Positions 49,257 to 58,961 of a stretch of DNA of 64,000 nt are shown piece by piece. Below the pieces are notes generated by a model, which made no database searches, had not been told where the DNA came from, and saw only the letters and a program-made list of their open reading frames with translations. How positions within the stretch are numbered: the stretch's first letter is position 1; each line of letters opens with the position of its first letter. The stretch comes from Neorhizobium sp. GTDB lineage: Bacteria > Pseudomonadota > Alphaproteobacteria > Rhizobiales > Rhizobiaceae. The stretch lies in the NCBI GenBank assembly GCA_028283725.1, contig JAPWKC010000003.1, forward strand, positions 744,001-808,000, in the 5' to 3' direction. The translations under genes were made by a program, and so were the position numbers.

Positions 49257-51284
49257 ATGCGCTTTTCACCCGGTTTTCTCGACGAGATCCGCGACCGCGT
49301 GCCGATTTCCAATGTGATCGGCCGAAAGGTGACGTGGGATCGCAAGAAGACCAATGTCTCGCGCGGCGATTACTGGGCCTGCTGCCCCTTCCATGGCGAG
49401 AAAAGCCCGAGTTTCCACTGCGAGGATCGCAAGGGGCGCTACCATTGCTTCGGGTGCGGCGTATCGGGCGATCATTTCCGGTTCCTGACCGATTGCGAGG
49501 GCTTGAGCTTTCCCGAGGCCGTGCAGCAGATCGCCGATCTTGCCGGCGTCTCGATGCCGCAGCCGGATCCGCAGGCCGAAAAGCGCGAAAAGGAGCGGAT
49601 GTCGCTCCTCGACGTCATGGAAATGGCGACGCAGTTCTTTCAGGACCAGTTGCAGAGCGCCGTTGGCGCGAGAGCGCGCGCCTATCTGCGCGATCGCGGG
49701 CTTTCGGGACGCACGATCGAAACCTTCCGGCTGGGCTATGCGCCGGAAAGCCGCAATGCGCTCAAGGAATATCTGGCGGGCAAGGGTGTGCCGAAGGAGC
49801 AGATCGAGGCCTGCGGCCTCGTGCGCCACGGCGAGGGCATTCCGGTCTCCTACGACTATTTTCGCGACCGGGTGATGTTCCCGATCCTGTCGTCGCGGGA
49901 AAAGGTGATCGCCTTCGGTGGGCGGGCCATGTCTGCCGATGCGCCGGCCAAATACATGAACTCGCCGGAGACGGAACTCTTCCACAAGGGCCAGGTGCTC
50001 TACAATTTCTCGCGCGCCAGGCGGGCCTCGCAGGGCGGGCCGGGGAGCCGGGAGCCAGGCACCGTGATTGCCGTCGAGGGCTATATGGACGTGATCGCGC
50101 TGGCGCAGGCCGGCGTCGAGAATGCGGTCGCGCCGCTCGGCACGGCACTGACCGAAAACCAGCTCGATCTTCTGTGGCGCATGTCGCCGCTGCCGGTCCT
50201 CTGCTTCGACGGCGATGGCGCCGGCATTCGCGCCGCGCACCGGGCCGTCGATCTGGCGCTGCCATTTCTGAAGCCCGGCAAGTCGGTGAATTTTGCGCTT
50301 CTGCCCGATGGCAAGGATCCGGACGATCTCGTCAAGCACGAGGGCCGGGCGCCGTTCGACCGGGTGATGGCCGAGGCAAAACCGCTTGCCGACATGGTCT
50401 GGCAGCGCGAGACGCAGGGGCAGAATTTTGCAACGCCGGAGCGGCGCGCCGAACTGGAGGCGCGGCTGAAGCAGATCGTGTCCGTCGTTGCCGACGAAAA
50501 TGTCCGTCGTCATTACCAGCAGGATATCCGAGACCGTCTGAACGGCATGTTCCAGCCGCAGCGCGGCGGGTTCCAGTCGAATGGCGGGGGGGGGCAGCGT
50601 GGCGGCGGTGGCGGCCGGGGCGGGTTCCAGCGCGGGCAGGGGCGCGGCGGGCAGGGTTTCGGCGGTTCCGGCTTTGGTGGTTCTCAGGCGATCGGCGCCG
50701 TGTCGGACCGGCTGGCGCGGTCGGGCCTCGTGCGCGGCCATACCGAACTTCCGGCTCTTCGCGAAAGCGTGCTGGCGCTCACCATCGTCAACCATCCGCA
50801 GCTTCTGATGTCGGAATATGACGAGATCTCCTCGATGGATTTCGAGAACCGCGATCTCAAGCGGCTCTGGTCCTGCGTTTTGACGATCATCGGCCAGTCG
50901 GGCGCCAACATCACCGTCGAGGACCTGAAACAGCAGCTGGCCGATAACGGCTTTGCCGAGACGATCCAGTCGATGAACCTGCAGATCCGCAATGCGCGCC
51001 TGTGGACCGCAACGGAGGAGGCCGATCCGCAGGACAGTCTGCAGGCCTACCGGCAGACGCGGGCACTGCATGCCCGCAACAAGGAACTGCGCTGGCAGAA
51101 GATCGAGCTGGAGCGCGAGCTTGCGGAAATGACCGAGGACGAAGCGGATCGCCTCGATCTTCTGCTGCGGGCGCTTCTGGAAGTGCAGAACGAGATTACC
51201 CGGATGGAAAGCCAGGAGGCCATCATCGACGGGTTCGGGGTGCTTTCGGGTCGCGTCAAGGGAGCGGCGATCAGCCACGGCTGA
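49257..51284 (+). CDS. dnaG: DNA primase
   Basis: 675-residue primase that makes RNA primers for replication. The N-terminal zinc-binding domain has the CHC2 pattern (CCPFHGEKSPSFHC and YHCFGCG, about 42-67). The TOPRIM core includes VIAVEGYMDVIALAQAG and CFDGDGAGIRAA. A glycine/arginine-rich linker (about residues 440-478) precedes the DnaB-binding C-terminal domain and is longer than in many primases. The start is the ATG at 49257, 5 bases after AGAGGT. It is upstream of rpoD with one gene between. Confidence 0.96.
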   Translation: MRFSPGFLDEIRDRVPISNVIGRKVTWDRKKTNVSRGDYWACCPFHGEKSPSFHCEDRKGRYHCFGCGVSGDHFRFLTDCEGLSFPEAVQQIADLAGVSMPQPDPQAEKREKERMSLLDVMEMATQFFQDQLQSAVGARARAYLRDRGLSGRTIETFRLGYAPESRNALKEYLAGKGVPKEQIEACGLVRHGEGIPVSYDYFRDRVMFPILSSREKVIAFGGRAMSADAPAKYMNSPETELFHKGQVLYNFSRARRASQGGPGSREPGTVIAVEGYMDVIALAQAGVENAVAPLGTALTENQLDLLWRMSPLPVLCFDGDGAGIRAAHRAVDLALPFLKPGKSVNFALLPDGKDPDDLVKHEGRAPFDRVMAEAKPLADMVWQRETQGQNFATPERRAELEARLKQIVSVVADENVRRHYQQDIRDRLNGMFQPQRGGFQSNGGGGQRGGGGGRGGFQRGQGRGGQGFGGSGFGGSQAIGAVSDRLARSGLVRGHTELPALRESVLALTIVNHPQLLMSEYDEISSMDFENRDLKRLWSCVLTIIGQSGANITVEDLKQQLADNGFAETIQSMNLQIRNARLWTATEEADPQDSLQAYRQTRALHARNKELRWQKIELERELAEMTEDEADRLDLLLRALLEVQNEITRMESQEAIIDGFGVLSGRVKGAAISHG

Positions 51285-51323
51285 GCGGCAACGGGGTGAC
51301 GTTGCAAAGGTGAGGAGAGGACG

Positions 51324-51671
51324 ATGCAGATTTCCGGAAGCTGCCATTGCGGCAAGATCGCCTTTACCGCGGATGGCGAATTCTCGGAGGCGATCGAGTG
51401 CAACTGTTCCTATTGCAGGCGGCAGGGCGCGCTTCTGGCCTTCGTGCCGCGCGACAGATTGGCGCTGCTGACGCCGCGCGATGCGCTGAAAACCTATTAT
51501 TTCCACCGCAAGGTGATCGCGCATCATTTCTGCGATGCCTGCGGCATTGCACCCTTTGGCGAGGCGACGATGCCGGGTGGACGGGAAATGGCCGCCATCA
51601 ACCTGCGCTGCGTGCCCGAGATCGATGTTTCTGGCGTCAAAGTCAGCCAGTATGACGGCGCATCGGTCTAA
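51324..51671 (+). CDS. GFA-family zinc-binding protein (Mss4-like fold)
   Basis: 115-residue protein of the glutathione-dependent formaldehyde-activating (GFA/CENP-V) family. Zinc ligands are visible in GSCHCGKIAF, CNCSYCRRQG and HFCDACGIAPF. GAGGAGAGGAC precedes the ATG, and it begins 39 bases after the dnaG stop, so it probably rides on the dnaG transcript. The role of most members is unproven. Confidence 0.92.
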   Translation: MQISGSCHCGKIAFTADGEFSEAIECNCSYCRRQGALLAFVPRDRLALLTPRDALKTYYFHRKVIAHHFCDACGIAPFGEATMPGGREMAAINLRCVPEIDVSGVKVSQYDGASV

Positions 51672-52125
51672 AAGGCGCAAGGACCAAGGCCTTTTCACGT
51701 CTCCGGTCAGTTCTGACACGTGAAATCATGGGTCTTGTCATGGGGCTTGTCATGGGCGACACAGCGCCTACATATGAGCAGACTTGGTGAGTTAACTCCG
51801 AAAAGCGCCGGCTTGACGCGGCTTTCTCCAATTTTCCTGGGCAAATCGTTCAGGGAACCTTGACGAAGCGTTAATTTATGGGAATCACCATTTCAGGCAG
51901 AATAGGCAAACTGGGTCGAGCGCGCCGCTTGCGGTCAGCGGTTCTCCAAATGATTGTTCACAAGAACGGTCCCGCGGTCGCCGATGGTAATTCGGAATTA
52001 AAGGTCATTCCGTTACGAGTTGGACAGTGATTCGCAGTCGAGGCGTTTTCGTCTCCGGCAGCAGGCCATAAGGTGCGGCCCTTTTGAGGTGCGGCGCCAT
52101 GGGTTCAGGGAAAGCGACGAAATAC
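51672..52125. other. Upstream region of rpoD, with a 12-bp tandem repeat at its left end
   Basis: About 450 bases without a gene. TCATGGGTCTTG, TCATGGGGCTTG and a partial third copy lie at 51726-51757. TTGACG boxes near 51814 and 51861 may belong to rpoD promoters, but I cannot pair them confidently with -10 boxes. Confidence 0.45.
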
Positions 52126-54183
52126 ATGGCAACAAAAGTCAAAGAAAACGAAGAAGCTGAGAACGAACGCGAAGGCTCGCACGACGGTCCGCTTCTCGAT
52201 CTTTCTGACGACGCGGTCAAGAAGATGATCAAGGCCGCGAAAAAACGCGGCTATGTCACGATGGACGAGTTGAACTCGGTCTTGCCTTCGGAAGAGGTGA
52301 CGTCCGAGCAGATCGAAGACACGATGTCGATGCTCTCCGACATGGGCATCAACGTGATCGAGGACGAGGAAGCCGAAGAGGCTGCCGCCGAAGACGACAC
52401 GCCCGACGACAGCGACGACAACGAGCAGGAAGGTGGCGAGCTTGCTCCGGCCGCCGGGACTGCGCTTGCGACCGCCAAGAAGAAAGAACCCACCGATCGT
52501 ACCGACGATCCGGTGCGCATGTATCTGCGCGAGATGGGATCTGTCGAGCTTCTGTCGCGCGAAGGCGAAATCGCCATCGCCAAGCGTATCGAGGCCGGCC
52601 GCGAAACCATGATCGCCGGTCTGTGCGAAAGCCCGCTGACGTTCCAGGCGCTGATCATCTGGCGCGACGAACTCAACGAAGGCACGACGCTTCTGCGCGA
52701 GATCATCGATCTCGAAACGACCTATTCGGGTCCGGAAGCCAAGGCCGCGCCGCAGTTCCAGAGCCCGGAAAAGATCGAGGCCGACCGCAAGGCTGCCGAG
52801 GAAAAGGAAAAGACCCGCCGCACCCGCATGCCGGCGGCCAATGACGACGACATCACGTCGGTCGGTGGCGACATGCCGCTCGAGGAAGAGGAAGAGGACG
52901 ACGACGAGTCGAACCTGTCTCTTGCCGCGATGGAAGCGGAACTGCGTCCGCAGGTCATGGAAACCCTCGACACGATCGCCGACACCTACAAGAAGCTCCG
53001 CAAGCTTCAGGACCAGCAGGTGGAAGCCCGCCTTGCGGCCACCGGCACGTTGTCGTCGGCGCAGGAGCGTCGCTACAAGGAACTGAAGGACGAGCTGATC
53101 ACGGCGGTCAAGTCGCTGTCGCTCAATCAGAACCGCGTCGACAGCCTCGTCGAGCAGCTCTACGACATTTCCAAGCGCCTGATGCAGAACGAAGGCCGCC
53201 TGTTGCGTCTTGCCGAATCCTACGGCGTCAAGCGCGACAGTTTCCTCGAACAGTATCAGGGTGCCGAACTCGACCCGAACTGGATGAAGTCGATCGCCAA
53301 TCTGGCCGCCCGCGGCTGGAAGGAATTCGCCAAGTCCGAAAACAACGCGATCCGCGACCTGCGTCTGGAAATCCAGAACCTGGCGACGGAAACCGGGATC
53401 TCGATCACCGAATTCCGCCGCATCGTGTCGATGGTGCAGAAGGGCGAGCGCGAGGCGCGCATCGCCAAGAAGGAAATGGTCGAAGCGAACCTTCGTCTCG
53501 TCATTTCCATCGCCAAGAAGTACACGAACCGCGGTCTGCAGTTCCTCGACCTCATCCAGGAAGGCAATATCGGCCTGATGAAGGCGGTCGACAAGTTCGA
53601 GTATCGCCGCGGCTACAAGTTCTCCACCTATGCGACATGGTGGATCCGGCAGGCGATCACCCGTTCGATCGCCGACCAGGCCCGCACGATCCGTATTCCG
53701 GTGCATATGATCGAGACGATCAACAAGATCGTCCGCACATCGCGCCAGATGCTGCACGAGATCGGCCGCGAGCCGACGCCGGAAGAACTGGCCGAAAAGC
53801 TCGCCATGCCGCTCGAAAAGGTCCGCAAGGTCCTGAAGATCGCCAAGGAGCCGATCTCGCTCGAAACCCCCGTGGGTGACGAGGAAGACAGCCATCTCGG
53901 CGACTTCATCGAGGACAAGAACGCGCTTCTGCCGATCGACGCCGCCATCCAGGCGAACCTGCGCGAGACGACGACCCGCGTGCTTGCATCGCTCACGCCG
54001 CGCGAAGAGCGCGTGCTGCGCATGCGCTTCGGTATCGGCATGAACACCGACCACACGCTGGAAGAAGTCGGCCAGCAGTTTTCGGTGACGCGCGAACGTA
54101 TCCGCCAGATCGAGGCGAAGGCGCTTCGGAAGCTGAAGCATCCGAGCCGTTCGAGGAAGCTGCGCTCGTTCCTCGACAGCTGA
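52126..54183 (+). CDS. rpoD: RNA polymerase primary sigma factor (sigma-70/SigA)
   Basis: Housekeeping sigma factor of about 685 residues. Region 1.1 is near the start ([20 protein letters not shown]), followed by acidic linkers, region 1.2 ([11 protein letters not shown]), region 2 ([20 protein letters not shown] and [20 protein letters not shown]), region 3 and region 4 ([20 protein letters not shown]). I use the ATG at 52126, which matches the N-terminus of the rhizobial SigA as I recall it. The ATG at 52099 has a better-placed GAGG and remains possible. The last codons start a 17-bp tandem repeat. Confidence 0.97.
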   Translation: MATKVKENEEAENEREGSHDGPLLDLSDDAVKKMIKAAKKRGYVTMDELNSVLPSEEVTSEQIEDTMSMLSDMGINVIEDEEAEEAAAEDDTPDDSDDNEQEGGELAPAAGTALATAKKKEPTDRTDDPVRMYLREMGSVELLSREGEIAIAKRIEAGRETMIAGLCESPLTFQALIIWRDELNEGTTLLREIIDLETTYSGPEAKAAPQFQSPEKIEADRKAAEEKEKTRRTRMPAANDDDITSVGGDMPLEEEEEDDDESNLSLAAMEAELRPQVMETLDTIADTYKKLRKLQDQQVEARLAATGTLSSAQERRYKELKDELITAVKSLSLNQNRVDSLVEQLYDISKRLMQNEGRLLRLAESYGVKRDSFLEQYQGAELDPNWMKSIANLAARGWKEFAKSENNAIRDLRLEIQNLATETGISITEFRRIVSMVQKGEREARIAKKEMVEANLRLVISIAKKYTNRGLQFLDLIQEGNIGLMKAVDKFEYRRGYKFSTYATWWIRQAITRSIADQARTIRIPVHMIETINKIVRTSRQMLHEIGREPTPEELAEKLAMPLEKVRKVLKIAKEPISLETPVGDEEDSHLGDFIEDKNALLPIDAAIQANLRETTTRVLASLTPREERVLRMRFGIGMNTDHTLEEVGQQFSVTRERIRQIEAKALRKLKHPSRSRKLRSFLDS

Positions 54184-54239
54184 TAGGCCTCGACAGCTGA
54201 CCGGCCTCGACAACTGATCGGCCGCGACAGCTGAACTGA
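54172..54239. repeat. 17-bp tandem repeat spanning the rpoD stop codon
   Basis: Four copies of a CTCGACAGCTGACCGGC-like unit at 54172-54188, 54189-54205, 54206-54222 and 54223-54239. The first copy contains the last three codons and stop of rpoD; later copies each keep a TGA. Confidence 0.9.
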
Positions 54240-54281
54240 CCGGATAGCCGATCGCAAAGATCAGCCTTTCCAACGATTACG

Positions 54282-54314
54282 ACCCGGTCCGCCGACATGG
54301 CGGGCCGGGTTTTT
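54282..54314 (+). terminator. Terminator after rpoD
   Basis: A 12-bp stem (54282-54293 with 54299-54310, ACCCGGTCCGCC and its complement with one G-U pair) is followed by TTTTT. Confidence 0.88.
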
Positions 54315-54347
54315 CGTTTTCGGGGTGTGGTCGATTGAGAGTGCCGA

Positions 54348-54770
54348 TCAGAGGAAGGTGCAGGGGCCGCCGAGCGCGGTAATGGCTGCGGAAAAACGCC
54401 TGTCGAGCGTGACAATCCCGGCGCCGATATCAAGCGCGACGGCCAGATGCAGCGCGTCGCCGGAGCGCAGGTTGAGATGGTGATGGGTGCAATAGGTCGC
54501 AGCGGCGAGAACGTGGCGTTGGCGTATGGTCGCCACTCTCAACGACGTTTTTGCCATGCGCCGAAATCCCCGCAGTGCCAACTCCCGTCACGACGGAGGA
54601 GTATTCTCGGCTCTGCTTTTCGCGGATAGGGCCGAGGAAAATTCGGTGAAAGTCCATTGGCCGATATGCGAGGTGGTGCCCGACTGCCGCCGCATCCACT
54701 CATCGGCCTTGTCCACAGGCTTGTCGCCCACCAGCAATGCGATCAGCACCGAGGTGTCGATGTAGAACAT
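54348..54770 (-). pseudogene. vapC: VapC-type PIN-domain toxin interrupted by an in-frame TGA
   Basis: A single frame from the ATG at 54770 to the stop at 54348 would code for about 140 residues, the usual VapC length, but a TGA at 54588-54590 cuts it after 60. The first part has MFYIDTSVLIALL (first metal Asp) and WTFTEFSSALSAK (Glu). The second part has LRSGDALHLAVAL and IVTLDRRFS with the other acidic residues. The residues around the stop (TPPS-stop-RELALRGFRRM) read on smoothly, so one C-to-T change of a CGA codon would explain it. The toxin is probably inactive unless the stop is read through or is a sequencing error. Confidence 0.85.
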
Positions 54771-55039
54771 CAGTAGCGTTCGTCGTCGCGTAGTCGACGC
54801 ATAAACGTCCCTGCATCTTCCTTTTGTTCGGGCATGAGGGCCCAGAGTGTTCTCAGCCTGTCAAAATCGATCGGCTGCTTTTTGCCCGCCGGTTCTCCTC
54901 GGCCCGATAGCGGTTTCGGCGGCGCAAGCATCGCGACGGTCCTGCCGTCGCTGACGATCTCGACCGTTTCGCCATCCGCGACGCGGTCGATCAGTTCCTT
55001 CAGCCGTTCCTGTGCATCCGCAAGTTCGACGGCTGCCAT
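54770..55039 (-). CDS. Phd/YefM-family antitoxin (VapB partner)
   Basis: 89-residue antitoxin. The N-terminal Phd-type domain is ELADAQERLKELIDRVADGE followed by TVEIVSDGRTVAMLAPP, and the C-terminal part is charged (FMRRLRDDERY). The ATG at 55039 follows GGGAGAAACGGCC. The stop overlaps the vapC ATG by one base (TGATG). It stays intact although the toxin gene is interrupted. Confidence 0.9.
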   Translation of the reverse strand: MAAVELADAQERLKELIDRVADGETVEIVSDGRTVAMLAPPKPLSGRGEPAGKKQPIDFDRLRTLWALMPEQKEDAGTFMRRLRDDERY

Positions 55040-55066
55040 GGCCGTTTCTCCCGTGGTTCTTTTGCG

Positions 55067-55095
55067 AGGATATGCCAGACATCAGAGCCGGACAA
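55067..55095 (-). promoter_or_regulatory. Promoter of the vapBC pair
   Basis: On the minus strand TTGTCC (55090-55095) and TATCCT (55067-55072) are 17 bases apart, ending about 27 bases before the antitoxin ATG. Confidence 0.55.
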
Positions 55096-55109
55096 TCGGC
55101 AGCGCAGGC

Positions 55110-55454
55110 CTAGTGTGACACGCTGTTGGAAAAAACGTTGACGACGATCACGCCGGATATGATCAGGCCAAGCCCGAGGATGGCGGCCAGATCCAGCGTC
55201 TGGCGGAAGGCGAAGACGCCGACGATCGAGATCATCACGATGCCGAGCCCGCTCCAGATCGCATAGGCAAGGCCGACGGGCAGGGTGCGCAGCGCGATCG
55301 ACAGGAGATAGAAGGCGACCGCATAGCAGAGCGCCATCAACACGGTCGGCCAGAGCCGCGTGAACTGCTGGCTCATCTGCAGGAAGGTCGTGCCCACCAC
55401 TTCGAGTGCGATTGCGGCCAGAAGCGAGCCGTAGGTGATCAGAGCCGCGTTCAT
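55110..55454 (-). CDS. Small multidrug resistance (SMR) transporter
   Basis: 114-residue four-helix transporter of the EmrE/SugE family. The essential glutamate of helix 1 is E18 (AAIALEVVGTTFLQMS), and YAVAFYLLSIALRTLPVGLA followed by YAIWSGLG matches EmrE-type members. The ATG overlaps the stop of the upstream TetR gene by one base (TGATG), so both are one operon. Typical substrates are cationic compounds; none can be named here. Confidence 0.93.
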   Translation of the reverse strand: MNAALITYGSLLAAIALEVVGTTFLQMSQQFTRLWPTVLMALCYAVAFYLLSIALRTLPVGLAYAIWSGLGIVMISIVGVFAFRQTLDLAAILGLGLIISGVIVVNVFSNSVSH

Positions 55455-56110
55455 CAGCGGAGCGTCCTTGTGTCATGCTGGTTGTTGTCATGCGGGTTGT
55501 CATGATGCAGGTTGTCTTGATGCGGGTGGTCGTCGTGCCGGTGATCGTCCATGGGCCGGGTCATGCGCTTGAGATCGTCATGCAGCCGGTCCAGTTCGTC
55601 GGCATCAAGGCCAGCCGTTTCGGTGAGGTTGGCAAGCCAGATGCCGTCTGCGGCGTAGCGGACGACCGACAGTGCAGGGGCGTCATCTGTCCCGACATGC
55701 CGTTCCAGGCGCGCGCGCATCCAGTCGGACCACAGGAGGCGCAGGCCCGCATCGGCCATGCAGGAAATGCCGATCGCAGCCCATGGGCTCTTTTCGCCGT
55801 CGCGGGTCTCGCGGAAGAAGGCATCGACATAGGCGCGGGTGAAGCGGCCATATGGTTGTGCATCGATGGCCATCAGGCCGTCGATCTCCTCGTCGAGCCT
55901 TGCCAGGAGATCGGTAAAGACCGCCTCGATCAGCGGCTGCTTGCCCGGAAAATGGTGCAGGAGCCCACCCTTGGTGACGGAGGCCGCCTGCGCTACCGCC
56001 TGCAGGGTGACGGCCGCAAGTCCCTGTTCCGCCGCAATGCGGGCGGCCTGGTCGAGCAAGGACCGGCGGACCTCGTCCGGTCGTTTTTCGCGTCTGTGAG
56101 ATTCTGCCAT
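55454..56110 (-). CDS. TetR-family regulator with a His/Asp-rich tail
   Basis: 218 residues. The start at 56110 (MAESHRREKRPDEVRR) is right after promoter elements; a long in-frame extension upstream is Leu/Arg-only and not a protein. The helix-turn-helix is TLQAVAQAASVTKGGLLHHF. After residue about 187 the sequence becomes a tail of repeated His, Asp and Asn (DDHRHDDHPHQDNLHH and on), encoded by roughly 15-bp repeats. It probably represses itself and the SMR gene. The tail could bind metal ions, which is untested. Confidence 0.87.
   Translation of the reverse strand: MAESHRREKRPDEVRRSLLDQAARIAAEQGLAAVTLQAVAQAASVTKGGLLHHFPGKQPLIEAVFTDLLARLDEEIDGLMAIDAQPYGRFTRAYVDAFFRETRDGEKSPWAAIGISCMADAGLRLLWSDWMRARLERHVGTDDAPALSVVRYAADGIWLANLTETAGLDADELDRLHDDLKRMTRPMDDHRHDDHPHQDNLHHDNPHDNNQHDTRTLR
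55470..55552. repeat. Degenerate 12-15-bp tandem repeat coding the TetR tail
   Basis: On the plus strand, GTTGTCATGCGG-like units recur about five to six times. Read on the minus strand they give H/D/N-rich residues with an approximate five-residue period. Confidence 0.8.
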
Positions 56111-56116
56111 GCGATA

Positions 56117-56145
56117 AACATACCGTACGGTCGGTTTTATTGCAA
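56117..56145 (-). promoter_or_regulatory. Promoter with TetR operator; transcript probably leaderless
   Basis: On the minus strand TTGCAA (56140-56145) and TATGTT (56117-56122) are 17 bases apart. A perfect palindrome ACCGTACGGT (56122-56131) sits between them. The predicted start of transcription falls at or next to the tetR ATG at 56110. Confidence 0.68.
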
Positions 56146-56287
56146 GCGGTGGCATGCGCGGTCGGGGCCAAGGGTTTCGGGTATGCGGCGTCGGTGCGGG
56201 CGCAACCCGAAAGCGTGATCGCTTTTCCCGTTTCTTTTCGGGGCAGGGGTCTCGATCAGCGGGGGATTTCGTCCTACATCGGCTCTC

Positions 56288-57700
56288 ATGCAGGAAGAAC
56301 CACAGGCCCCGCGCAAAGTGCTGAGCAACAGGTTGGCCGTGGTCATTGGGGCCTCGGTGGCTTTGCATGCGATCGTGGTCGGCCTGTTTTTCCTGAAAAT
56401 GCCGGATCAGGCGCCGCAGGTGCCGAAGGAAGAGACGGTGCAGGTCGAGCTCGTGCCGCCGCCGGACGAGACGCCGAAGCCGCCCGAACCCAAGCCCGAA
56501 CCCAAGCCGGAGATCAAGCCGGAGGCCAAGCCACCTGAGCCGAAGCCGGAGCAGAAGCCGCCGGAACAGAAGGCGGAGCCGCCACCGAAGCCACCGGAAC
56601 CGAAGCCGGAGCCTCCCAAGCCCGAGCCGCCGAAGCCGGAACAGGCCCAGAAGCCGCCGCCGCCGCCTCCCGCGCCGCCGCCGCCGGAACAGCAGGAGAA
56701 AAAGCCACAAGAGCAGCAGCCCCCGCCGCCGCCTCAGCAGGCCGATGACCAGAAGCGCCAGGAAAGCCCGATCCAGACCCTGCGTCCCGTCGTCGAATTC
56801 GCCGACAAGGACAGCGGGCCGCGCAAGGTGCTCGACGGCTCATCGTCCACCGACGGCAGCTCAGACGACGCCAAGGACGACAAGCAAAGTGACGGCGCGC
56901 AAGCCGACAAGCCCGCTGACAAGCCCGCCGATCAGTCTGCCGACACGCCCGATGGCGGAACGCTTTCCGATGCAGCCGCCCGGCAGATGGCGGCGGCGGA
57001 AGAGAGCGCCGACAAATCTGCCGAGGCGCCACGGGGAGAGGCGGATGGTTCCGGCGACAAGGATGGCCTGCCTTCGAAGGACATCGCCGACAAGGCCGCT
57101 TCCACGACGAAGGGAACGGCGCCGGGCGAGCCGATGGATCACCTGCCGGGCGTCAGGCTGCCCGACGAGGTGAAGGTCCCCGAAGTCGATCAGGCGGGTG
57201 CGGTTTTGCCGAAACATGGCGGTGGCGGGGCCGAAACCGATGCCGAACAGGCCGAACTGGTCCCGGCTCTGCGAAAAGGTTCGCCCGATGGCAAAGCCGA
57301 GGGCGGACAGGCGGCAGGCGGCAAACCTGCCGGCGGTGGCATGGCGAAGGCGAAAACGCTCTATTCGGAAAAGGATAGCGGCGATCCGGTGGCGCGCACC
57401 GCGATGGGAAATCTGCCGCGCGAGACGCGGGCAAGCGAGCTTTGCGTTACCGAGCTCAAGGCGCAGATCCTGCATGCAAGCCCGCCTTACAGGCCGGAAC
57501 TCCTGCCTTCGCCGCGCATGCCGCAGGGGACCGTGCTCGAGGTGCGTCAAGGCGCGTTTCGCGCCAATTCCCGCTGGTACAATCTCAGTTTCCGCTGCGA
57601 GATCGACCAGAACGCCACCAAGGTCCTGTCTTTCGCCTTCGATATCGGCGACGCGGTGCCGCGTGGCGACTGGCAGAAGCGTGGTTTTCCGGTGTTCTGA
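56288..57700 (+). CDS. DUF930 protein with TonB-like N-terminus and Pro-rich stalk
   Basis: 470 residues. One N-terminal membrane segment (LAVVIGASVALHAIVVGLFF, about 15-34) is followed by a long Pro/Glu/Lys-rich stalk of PEPKP-type repeats (about 55-155), an Asp/Lys/Ser-rich low-complexity part, and a C-terminal DUF930 domain (about 375-470, SELCVTELKAQILHASPPYR, WYNLSFRCEIDQ). The plan resembles TonB, suggesting it spans the periplasm, but the end domain is not TonB. Function is unknown. Confidence 0.88.
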   Translation: MQEEPQAPRKVLSNRLAVVIGASVALHAIVVGLFFLKMPDQAPQVPKEETVQVELVPPPDETPKPPEPKPEPKPEIKPEAKPPEPKPEQKPPEQKAEPPPKPPEPKPEPPKPEPPKPEQAQKPPPPPPAPPPPEQQEKKPQEQQPPPPPQQADDQKRQESPIQTLRPVVEFADKDSGPRKVLDGSSSTDGSSDDAKDDKQSDGAQADKPADKPADQSADTPDGGTLSDAAARQMAAAEESADKSAEAPRGEADGSGDKDGLPSKDIADKAASTTKGTAPGEPMDHLPGVRLPDEVKVPEVDQAGAVLPKHGGGGAETDAEQAELVPALRKGSPDGKAEGGQAAGGKPAGGGMAKAKTLYSEKDSGDPVARTAMGNLPRETRASELCVTELKAQILHASPPYRPELLPSPRMPQGTVLEVRQGAFRANSRWYNLSFRCEIDQNATKVLSFAFDIGDAVPRGDWQKRGFPVF

Positions 57701-57797
57701 TCCGCCGGAGACGCCGGCGGCAAACCCTGTGGCACCCGGTTGACCGGCGCCGATTGGCCGCTATGGTGCGGAAAAATTTGCCGCGGGAAATACGCAT

Positions 57798-58838
<1,041 letters not shown>

Positions 58839-58961
58839 CGGGAACCGAAAGGCAGCGCCTTCTCGCGTGAGGCGCTGTGGGCCGCAGATTGCGCTTGCCG
58901 CAATTGCCGGCGGCCCTTGTCAGGCAAAGCAGGCGCCAGGCGGGCGTGCCTGCATGCCTTG

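Noticed and set aside
56114-56710. Leu/Arg-rich N-terminal extension of the TetR frame
   Set aside because: It is the reverse reading of the proline-rich repeat of the DUF930 gene; the TetR promoter and start at 56110 lie downstream of it.
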